A DNA stretch of 19,028 nt, taken from Bacteroidales bacterium UBA1179. Lineage in GTDB: Bacteria > Bacteroidota > Bacteroidia > Bacteroidales > Bacteroidaceae. Positions 14,701-19,028 of the stretch are shown here, one piece after another (the first letter of the stretch is position 1; every line of letters begins with the position of its first letter). A program made the translations under genes and the position numbers. The DNA is taken from NCBI GenBank assembly GCA_002309915.1, contig DBYT01000106.1, positions 7,800 through 26,827 on the forward strand, read 5' to 3'. A model generated the notes under the pieces. It ran no database searches. It was not told the origin of the DNA and saw only the letters and a list, made by a program, of their open reading frames with translations.

Positions 14701-14920
14701 TGTTTCTTACACACTTCCTTCAAATCTGGTAAGAAAGGCACATCTGACAGATGTTACACTCTCTGCCGTAGGAAGCAACCTCTATATCTGGACTCCCAAG
14801 TCCAACTGCTACATTGATCCTGATCAGGGTTATACTACTGACCTTAACGGTATGTTCGGTGAGATTGCTTGTACAGTACCTTGCCGTTACTTCGGATTCA
14901 ATGCCCAGATTAAATTCTAA
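11750..14920 (+). CDS. SusC/RagA-family TonB-dependent outer-membrane transporter
   Basis: This is the barrel component of a SusCD nutrient importer, energised through TonB. Starting at the ATG at 11750 gives 1056 residues with a clean signal peptide (MRKILLMMAAVLSAGFAFA, then QNVQV); an upstream in-frame ATG at 11708 would put 14 polar residues before it. Order of domains: a carboxypeptidase-regulatory-like domain (about 22-97, VQVTGIATSAEDGDPMPSV ... LQPG), a TonB-box-like segment VDDVMITAMG (100-109), and the plug (about 112-230, with AVAGKVAGVSIS, VIIRGLSS, PLYIVDGVPM and GSRASNGVIIVNTKSG). A long 22-strand-type barrel follows, ending in FGFNAQIKF. There is no N-terminal STN domain, so no direct ECF/anti-sigma signalling is expected. 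The plug wording and gene neighbours resemble the peptide-type transporter BT2264. Confidence 0.95.
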   Translation: MRKILLMMAAVLSAGFAFAQNVQVTGIATSAEDGDPMPSVAVAVQGTGRGTTTDLDGAYSISVPSNGTLVFSFLGYDDAVVPVNGRTVINVALQPGSIMVDDVMITAMGISKSEKSLGYSATEIKSDELIASRQSNVINAVAGKVAGVSISSSATTAGGQQSVIIRGLSSIGNSNQPLYIVDGVPMQSLRISNTAEGYGNLGVGIGSLNNDDIESMTILKGAAATALYGSRASNGVIIVNTKSGKNSKTEISVNFGTQFSSVSTLPEFQNKFLTGWDGNLTLDENGSWGPIANDQFRVYGPIVNHQQRAKNYKAIPNNIRDFYDTGIQYNTSVSMRGGTDKTGYYISYSHLNDDGILPMDHDTYKKDTWSFRGNHQAYKWLNIESSINVSKQVTDQVSEGSGQQSMIEGLYQAGRDIAFIDGKDLTDIFNRPEGWYTPYGITNPYWIIDNSYNRIDTKKVFGKIQADITPIKQLTLSYRYGFDYTDYDGKTTMYQIAMDPSYANASSTNQEGSITINYGRYYELNNDFLANWKDKYGDFEVNATAGVNISERGNTQASAGVKGLTFDTGFWDLSNTTKQPTASESQSKRRNIGAFGDLQLGWDDQVYLNLTARNDWSSTLPMDNNSFFYPGATLSWLFSNSFGFDDATFGKLRVAYGKTGNDPGAYLTQPVFTQGYAAMYLGDDIEFPFNGYNAYQATASLASASLQPEMTTEFEVGANVSFFSGRLGLDVSYYDRTSDMQIFTLPSDPATGYSSMVINFGKVNNKGIEVLLSTTPVKTRNFQWDINFNYAKNNNKVVSLPDGLDGGKSRLVNYDDVYMYAEVGRPLGTLYTNLPQYTADGKIIVDKKGLPVQGTEYEYTGYTVQNDWTGGVNSTLRYKNFSVGATVDVRWGGYMYSRTKTLLWFTGNSIENTYNDRKAFVVPNSVVQNGTDTEGNPVYVENTTPITLYSSTYQYYMNGNNSYPLEGGKCKLIDRTYAKLRDVTVSYTLPSNLVRKAHLTDVTLSAVGSNLYIWTPKSNCYIDPDQGYTTDLNGMFGEIACTVPCRYFGFNAQIKF

Positions 14921-14932
14921 ATGAGTACTATT

Positions 14933-16525
14933 ATGAAAAAGATATCAGCATTTCTTGCAGTAGCCATGTCGCTCTCAGTATTGTCATGCGACAGTTGGTT
15001 GGATATTAACTACGATCCGAATGCCGTAACTGAAGTTGAAAACGGTTCTGTTCTTCCTTCAGTTGAGCTTAACCTTATGAGCGTTACCGGTTTCTATGGA
15101 CATCTTCTTGGTTCATATTATGCCGAGCAGTATGCTATCAAGCCCGGAGGTCCTCAGTACCTCGGTCTTTCTCACTGGGATACTAAAGACGGTACATTAG
15201 GTTCTAACTGGTCTAACCGCCTTTACACTTCCGCTTATCAGAAAGTTGCCACCAATGCCAACAATATCAGAAAGAAAGCATCTGAGGCTGGCGCGTGGGG
15301 TGATTATCTGGCAGCAACTGTTCTCCTGGACTATAACTACCAGCTCTTGGTTGATGCCTTTGGCGAGACTCCTTACTCAGAGGCTCTTGATGTTTCAAAA
15401 CTGTCACCTAAGTATGATGACGGCAAGGACATCTATGCAGGACTGGTAGCAGACCTGGAAGATGCTTTGTCAAAGGTTTCTCTTTCAGACCAGGTATGTG
15501 ACAATATGCTGTTTGCAAGCAGCAGTGATGTAAATAACTGGATTCAGTTTGCCAATGCCCTTATGCTTAAGATCCTTATGCGTGAGAGTGGTGTTGTAAA
15601 TGTAAAGGATAAACTGGCTGCTCTCGTAGCTCAGGATAATTTCCCCACCGAGGACATCCTGTTCGGTTCAAGTTTCTGGACCAACCAGGCCGGAAAGGAC
15701 AATCCCGTATACTCTGAGGTTGTTCGCGAGAGAGGTGATGTAAATACCGGACGCACCATTGAGATTTGCGCTCATATGGCTCTGACAGCTACCATGAACG
15801 AGGTTAACGATGCCCGTCTGGCTGCCAAGTTCGTTCCCTCTGTAGGATTCAACAACTTTGAGGGTAATTTCATCGACGAGCAGCAGTCAAAGGAGATTGG
15901 TGCCAAGAAGGTAAGTGAGGATACTTTTGCAGAACTTAACCTTAAGTTCAATACTCCCGTTTACTTCCTTACTGTAGCAGAGACAGATTTCTTCCTGGCT
16001 GAGTATTATGCAAATGCAGAGCTCGGAAATGACGCTGCCAAGGCTAAGCAGTATTACGAGGCTGCTATTGAGGCTTCATTCGCCACTCATGGTGTAACTG
16101 GTGCTGACAATATCTACGGTGCAGGTAAGAAGTATGCATGGGATGCATCTAAGGCAACTGAGCTTATCGGTATCCAGAAGTGGGTTGCCCTTGCATGTGT
16201 AAACGGTTTTGAGAGCTGGTGCGAGCTCCGTCGTCTGGGCTATCCCGCATTTAATGCCAAGACCGGTGCCGAGATTTATGCAAAGTGGGATGAATTGGCT
16301 ACTGCTAATGTAACTGCCAATAAGCCTAATCCTACTCCCCTTGCACAGGATTTGATTGATGCCGGCGTTTATACCACAGGTACAATCTTTACTCCTGTGT
16401 ATGTTGTAGGCCTTGAGGCAAACACCCTGTTGGGCCGTCTGCCTTACGTTACAAGTTCACGTACTACAAACTCAAACGTACCCAAGCAGAAGAATGCTTC
16501 TGACAAGGTATTCTGGGCCAAGTGA
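14933..16525 (+). CDS. SusD/RagB-family surface nutrient-binding lipoprotein (SusD-like_2 type)
   Basis: This is the lid of the SusCD importer: a surface lipoprotein that closes over the SusC barrel and captures ligand. From the ATG at 14933 the 530-residue protein has a lipoprotein signal (MKKISAFLAVAMSLSVLSC, Cys19) followed by DSWLDINYDPN. An in-frame ATG at 14921, directly after the susC stop, is an alternative start. The helical TPR-like body shows family features: LLDYNYQLLVDAFGETPYSEAL near residue 140, FFLAEYYANAELG late in the protein, and IQKWVALACVNGFESWCELRRLG near the C-terminus. This pattern fits the SusD-like_2 branch rather than classical starch SusD. The Asp/Glu residues after the lipid-bearing Cys are consistent with surface export in Bacteroidetes. 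Confidence 0.93.
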   Translation: MKKISAFLAVAMSLSVLSCDSWLDINYDPNAVTEVENGSVLPSVELNLMSVTGFYGHLLGSYYAEQYAIKPGGPQYLGLSHWDTKDGTLGSNWSNRLYTSAYQKVATNANNIRKKASEAGAWGDYLAATVLLDYNYQLLVDAFGETPYSEALDVSKLSPKYDDGKDIYAGLVADLEDALSKVSLSDQVCDNMLFASSSDVNNWIQFANALMLKILMRESGVVNVKDKLAALVAQDNFPTEDILFGSSFWTNQAGKDNPVYSEVVRERGDVNTGRTIEICAHMALTATMNEVNDARLAAKFVPSVGFNNFEGNFIDEQQSKEIGAKKVSEDTFAELNLKFNTPVYFLTVAETDFFLAEYYANAELGNDAAKAKQYYEAAIEASFATHGVTGADNIYGAGKKYAWDASKATELIGIQKWVALACVNGFESWCELRRLGYPAFNAKTGAEIYAKWDELATANVTANKPNPTPLAQDLIDAGVYTTGTIFTPVYVVGLEANTLLGRLPYVTSSRTTNSNVPKQKNASDKVFWAK

Positions 16526-16551
16526 TTTATTATTATTCAAACATGACTAAT

Positions 16552-17274
16552 ATGAAAAAAGTTATATTTCTTGCAATGCTTGTAGCTTCTTTCTCACTCA
16601 TATCCTGTGAGAAGGAGCAACATGCCGAGAATCTCAAAGTTGAGTCTTATGCCGACTTTGAGATAATAGGAGGTACTCCTTATATTCTTCCTATTGGAAC
16701 AGCTTGGACCGATCCTGGAGTAAAGGCTCTTGTTGACGGCGAAGACGTTTCATCCGAGGTAATAGTTGAAGATGAGGTAGATGAAACTACAATAGGTTCT
16801 TATGTTGTCAAATATAAATATGTCAACAAGGATGGCTTTTCAAATTCCACAACCAGGACCGTTTATGTTTGTAACCCTTCTGTAACAACAAATATCGAGG
16901 GTACATATAAAACCATAGCCGGTACATATCGCGACAATAGAAAGGGTACACAGACACCGTATGCCGGTTTCACCGTAAAGATCAAAAAGATATGCCCGGG
17001 ATTCTTCTCTATTGATGATATGCTTGGTCAGTACTATAATGAGTACGTTGGATACGGACCCAAGTATGATTACGCATATGATTTCTCTGCTGATGCGAAC
17101 TGGAGCCTGAACCCTGATAACTCGATTGATATGGTATCCGGTGGTTATATCGGAGCATGGGGCGATTATGCAGGTCCGTTATCAAATGCAAGTTATGATC
17201 CTGCAACTGAGACCATTTCATTTGTTATTACTTACGCGAACATGGATTTCTATGTCGTAATGCAAAGACAATAA
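16552..17274 (+). CDS. surface lipoprotein with Ig-like DUF5011-type domain (BT2262-like)
   Basis: This is a 240-residue accessory lipoprotein of the SusCD operon. The ATG at 16552 yields MKKVIFLAMLVASFSLISC with Cys19 and then EKEQ; starting earlier would only add polar residues. Residues about 36-108 form an Ig-like bacterial domain of the DUF5011 type (LPIGTAWTDPGVKALVDGEDVSSEV ... GSYVVKYKYVNKDGFSNSTTRTVYV). Residues about 112-240 form a second beta-rich domain (IEGTYKTIAGTYRDN ... ITYANMDFYVVMQRQ) that recalls the C-terminal domain of B. thetaiotaomicron BT2262. Ligand binding at the cell surface is likely, but its specificity cannot be read from the sequence. It lies 26 bp after susD. 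Confidence 0.82.
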   Translation: MKKVIFLAMLVASFSLISCEKEQHAENLKVESYADFEIIGGTPYILPIGTAWTDPGVKALVDGEDVSSEVIVEDEVDETTIGSYVVKYKYVNKDGFSNSTTRTVYVCNPSVTTNIEGTYKTIAGTYRDNRKGTQTPYAGFTVKIKKICPGFFSIDDMLGQYYNEYVGYGPKYDYAYDFSADANWSLNPDNSIDMVSGGYIGAWGDYAGPLSNASYDPATETISFVITYANMDFYVVMQRQ

Positions 17275-17289
17275 ATAAAGATCATTGTT

Positions 17290-17868
17290 ATGAAAAAGAT
17301 ATTATTATCAGCTATCGTGGCCTCATTTGCGCTGCTCTCTTGCAGTCCTAAGTTTGAGGTTGAAAATACTGCTACGGAATCCCTTGCAGGCAACTGGATG
17401 TGCACTATCTTCTACTCAGATACTCTTGATCAGGAATTACCGATAGACAGCATCGCGTGGACTCACTATACTGGCGCTGAGTTTATCACTTACAATACTG
17501 CAGATAATGTTTCTACACAGATGTGGATTAATGACCAAGAGGGTTTTTGGGGAACATTCTGCAAGATAGACTGTGATGCCAATGCTAAGACTTTTGGAAA
17601 GGCTGGTGCAGAGTATACCGATGAGTATAACGGAGTTTTGCAGAAGATATGGGGTGGTAAGGTTACCTATGGTGCTGCTGTTGCTCCTGGCTCAGGAACC
17701 AAGTGTGACAAGATTGAGTTCTTCATCCAGTTTGAAGATGATCAGGATGCTTTAGGTAATCCGGATCCTTTTGGAACCACTTACTATGTTGCAGGTTATC
17801 GCAGAACCGGATTCCCTGAGGATGATGATGAATTCGTTATCGTATGGGATTCAATGCCTGAGCAGTAA
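17290..17868 (+). CDS. lipocalin-like putative lipid-binding lipoprotein (BT2261-like)
   Basis: This 192-residue protein is the last gene of the SusCD operon. It has a lipoprotein signal (MKKILLSAIVASFALLSC, Cys18). The mature domain opens with LAGNWMCTIFYSD, a GxW strand like those that start lipocalin/calycin barrels. A series of beta strands follows, ending in TTYYVAGYRRTGFPEDDDEFVIVWDSM. This resembles the Bacteroides lipid-binding putative hydrolase family found beside BT2262-type proteins. Direct substrate binding, or a structural role as a surface subunit of the SusCD complex, are both possible. No catalytic motif is visible. It starts 15 bp after the previous gene and is followed by a strong terminator. 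Confidence 0.75.
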   Translation: MKKILLSAIVASFALLSCSPKFEVENTATESLAGNWMCTIFYSDTLDQELPIDSIAWTHYTGAEFITYNTADNVSTQMWINDQEGFWGTFCKIDCDANAKTFGKAGAEYTDEYNGVLQKIWGGKVTYGAAVAPGSGTKCDKIEFFIQFEDDQDALGNPDPFGTTYYVAGYRRTGFPEDDDEFVIVWDSMPEQ

Positions 17869-17890
17869 TTATTGAATCTGCTTTATAAAT

Positions 17891-17924
17891 CAATAGCCGG
17901 GTCTTGTGGCCCGGCTATTGTTTT
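17891..17924 (+). terminator. intrinsic terminator of the susCD operon
   Basis: CAATAGCCGGG (17891-17901) pairs perfectly with CCCGGCTATTG (17910-17920), an 11-bp GC-rich stem with an 8-nt loop, followed by TTTT at 17921-17924. It lies 22 nt after the last stop codon of the operon. Confidence 0.9.
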
Positions 17925-17946
17925 ATAGATTACAGTCTTAAGAAAC

Positions 17947-17980
17947 AATGAAGGGCCGGACGTTTGTCCGACCCTTCATT
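17947..17980 (-). terminator. intrinsic terminator of rpmH (possibly bidirectional)
   Basis: AATGAAGGG (17947-17955) pairs with CCCTTCATT (17972-17980). After one C-A mismatch, CGGAC (17957-17961) pairs with GTCCG (17966-17970) around a GTTT loop. On the minus strand the stem is followed by GTTTCTT. It lies 24 nt after the rpmH stop and faces the susCD terminator 22 bp away. Confidence 0.8.
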
Positions 17981-18004
17981 ATTTAGACCTTATCCGGTTA
18001 AGTA

Positions 18005-18166
18005 TTACTTCTTGGTTCCGCAGTACTCGTCAGATACTGTCAGTTTCTTGCGGCCCTTGGCTCTGCGTGAAGCAAGTACTCTGCGGCCGTTGGCTGAGGC
18101 CATTCTCTCACGGAATCCGTGCTTGTTCTTTCTCTTCCTGTTGGAAGGCTGAAATGTTCTTTTCAT
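18005..18166 (-). CDS. rpmH: 50S ribosomal protein L34
   Basis: This is a 53-residue, strongly basic protein with the L34 signature: MKRTFQPSNRKRKNKHGFRE at the start, then RMASANGRRVLASRRAKGRKKL, ending in TVSDEYCGTKK. L34 is a component of the large ribosomal subunit. The short C-terminal extension after KGRKKL is typical of Bacteroidetes L34 as I remember it. The start codon (18166-18164) is about 47 nt downstream of a complete -33/-7 promoter, and a terminator follows. It is a single-gene transcript, divergent from efp. The usual rnpA, yidC and dnaA neighbours are absent, as is common in this phylum. Confidence 0.95.
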   Translation of the reverse strand: MKRTFQPSNRKRKNKHGFRERMASANGRRVLASRRAKGRKKLTVSDEYCGTKK

Positions 18167-18212
18167 CGTTATATATTTTTATTGTTTTCCTATCTGTTCG
18201 GGAATCGGAGGG

Positions 18213-18244
18213 CAAAGGTAGTTTCTTTTTTCTTAATATGCAAA
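18213..18244 (-). promoter_or_regulatory. rpmH promoter (-33 and -7 boxes)
   Basis: On the minus strand TTTG (18244-18241), a 20-nt spacer and TACCTTTG (18220-18213) match the full Bacteroidetes primary sigma consensus TTTG-N19-21-TAnnTTTG. The leader to the ATG is about 40 nt. Confidence 0.8.
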
Positions 18245-18269
18245 TTGCATCTCTTTTTTTGTCTAAAGT

Positions 18270-18300
18270 TTTGTCTATTTGTCTCATTGCACTACTTTTG
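18270..18300 (+). promoter_or_regulatory. efp promoter (-33 and -7 boxes)
   Basis: TTTG (18270-18273), a 19-nt spacer and TACTTTTG (18293-18300) give a complete Bacteroidetes housekeeping promoter. The ATG of efp follows 45 nt later. The -33 boxes of efp and rpmH are about 25 bp apart, back to back. Confidence 0.8.
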
Positions 18301-18345
18301 CAGAACGAAATGATTCATTATTAATTATAGAACAAACAGACTTTT

Positions 18346-18912
18346 ATGATTCTTTGTCAAGACATCAAGATCGGCACCTGCATCAACTTGGAGGGCCAGC
18401 TTTATTTCTGCATTGATTTTCTCCATGTAAAACCCGGTAAGGGAAACACATTCGTACGTACCAAGCTTAAGAACGTGGTAAACGGCCGCGTACTTGAGCG
18501 TACATTCCAGATTGGCTTCAAACTGGAGGATGTCCGCGTGGAGCGTCGTCCTTACCAGTACCTGTATCAGGATGAGATGGGTTATATATTCATGAACCAG
18601 GAGGATTTTGAGCAGGTAACCATTATCAAGGACCTCATCAACGGTGTTGATTACCTCAAGGAGGGCGAGGTTGTTGATGTTGTTACCAATGCCAACACAG
18701 GCGAGATCCTGTTCGCAGACCTGCCCGTAAAGGTAGTGCTCAAGGTTACATATACAGAACCCGGCCTTAAGGGTGATACGGCTACCAATGCCACTAAGCC
18801 TGCTAAGGTTGAGACCGGTTGCGAGGTTCGCGTACCTCTGTTCATCAATGAAGGTGAGCTGATCGAGGTCGATACCCGCGACGGATCATACCAGGGCCGC
18901 GTAAAGGCATAA
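18346..18912 (+). CDS. efp: translation elongation factor P
   Basis: EF-P enters stalled ribosomes between the P and E sites and promotes peptide bond formation at polyproline stretches. The 188-residue length is standard. Domain I (about 3-60) carries the loop HVKPGKGNTFVRTKLKN, with Lys32 at the tip where E. coli EF-P is beta-lysylated (its Lys34). OB-type domains II (about 68-122) and III (about 130-187, EPGLKGDTATNATKPAKVETG) follow, ending in RDGSYQGRVKA. The loop has PGKG with no second proline after the lysine. No epmA, epmB or earP gene is in the window, so the modification state is unknown. radC starts 7 bp downstream and is probably co-transcribed. Confidence 0.96.
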   Translation: MILCQDIKIGTCINLEGQLYFCIDFLHVKPGKGNTFVRTKLKNVVNGRVLERTFQIGFKLEDVRVERRPYQYLYQDEMGYIFMNQEDFEQVTIIKDLINGVDYLKEGEVVDVVTNANTGEILFADLPVKVVLKVTYTEPGLKGDTATNATKPAKVETGCEVRVPLFINEGELIEVDTRDGSYQGRVKA

Positions 18913-18919
18913 GAAATGG

Positions 18920-19028
18920 ATGAATAAGCCAGACAAGCTGAATCTTAAGCAGTGGGCCATTGAGGATCGCCCCCGTGAAAAGATGAAGCAAAAAGGCGCA
19001 AGTGCGCTTACAAACGCTGAGTTATTGG
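18920..19028 (+). CDS. radC: RadC/JAB-domain family protein (partial, 5' end only)
   Basis: The first 36 codons run to the window edge. They begin MNKPDKLNLKQWAIEDRPRE and continue KMKQKGASALTNAELL. The pattern W-x(2)-EDRPREK-x(n)-G-x(3)-L-x(2)-AELL is the conserved N-terminus of RadC-family (UPF0758) proteins, which later carry a helix-hairpin-helix and a JAB metalloprotease-like domain. Despite the name, a DNA-repair role is not established. The start at 18920 follows the efp stop by 7 bp. An overlapping ATG at 18916 meets a stop after three codons and is not used for this frame. Confidence 0.85.
   Translation, partial: MNKPDKLNLKQWAIEDRPREKMKQKGASALTNAELL

Overview
The window looks like chromosome of a Bacteroidales bacterium (Bacteroides/Prevotella-like, probably from a gut or rumen). 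Four things point there: a SusC/SusD pair with two extra lipoproteins; an ArgF' transcarbamylase almost collinear with the Bacteroides fragilis succinylornithine enzyme as I remember it; promoters of the Bacteroidetes type (TTTG, 19-21 nt, TAnnTTTG); and A-rich regions instead of Shine-Dalgarno sites before start codons. No transposase, phage gene, CRISPR array, tRNA or 16S/23S rRNA gene was recognised.

Layout. (1) 1-263, minus: 5' part of ruvA, running off the window. (2) 386-1285, plus: ddh, diaminopimelate dehydrogenase, divergent from ruvA. (3) 3545-1294, minus: two tandem paralogous exported proteins, each with five to six MORN repeats followed by a beta-rich, probably outer-membrane barrel domain. 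(4) 3611-6824, plus: a tight operon of a DUF2007-type small protein, proB, proA and argF', which draws on glutamate-derived precursors for proline and arginine. (5) 11302-6827, minus: a five-gene envelope operon of a membrane-anchored PASTA protein, an RluD-family pseudouridine synthase, D-Ala-D-Ala ligase, a PlsC-type acyltransferase and a lipoprotein. (6) 11303-11749: the largest non-coding stretch, holding promoters in both directions and a repeat-rich regulatory region. (7) 11750-17868, plus: susC, susD, an Ig-like (DUF5011-type) lipoprotein and a lipocalin-like lipoprotein, closed by a strong terminator. This gene set resembles the BT2264-BT2261 peptide-import locus of B. thetaiotaomicron as I remember it. 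(8) 17947-18166, minus: rpmH and its terminator. (9) 18346 to the end, plus: efp and the first 36 codons of radC.

Most of the window is ordinary housekeeping and nutrient-uptake sequence, and I do not claim a new defence or mobile system. The most distinctive observations are: two convergent gene pairs separated by only 8 and 2 bp, where the plus-strand terminator hairpin lies inside the coding sequence of the opposing gene; the tandem MORN/beta-barrel paralogs; a Ser at the substrate-selecting position of the ArgF' transcarbamylase; an acyltransferase with unusual His-Asp motif spacing; and a SusC promoter that has a perfect -7 box but no -33 box and lies below palindromic and direct-repeat elements.
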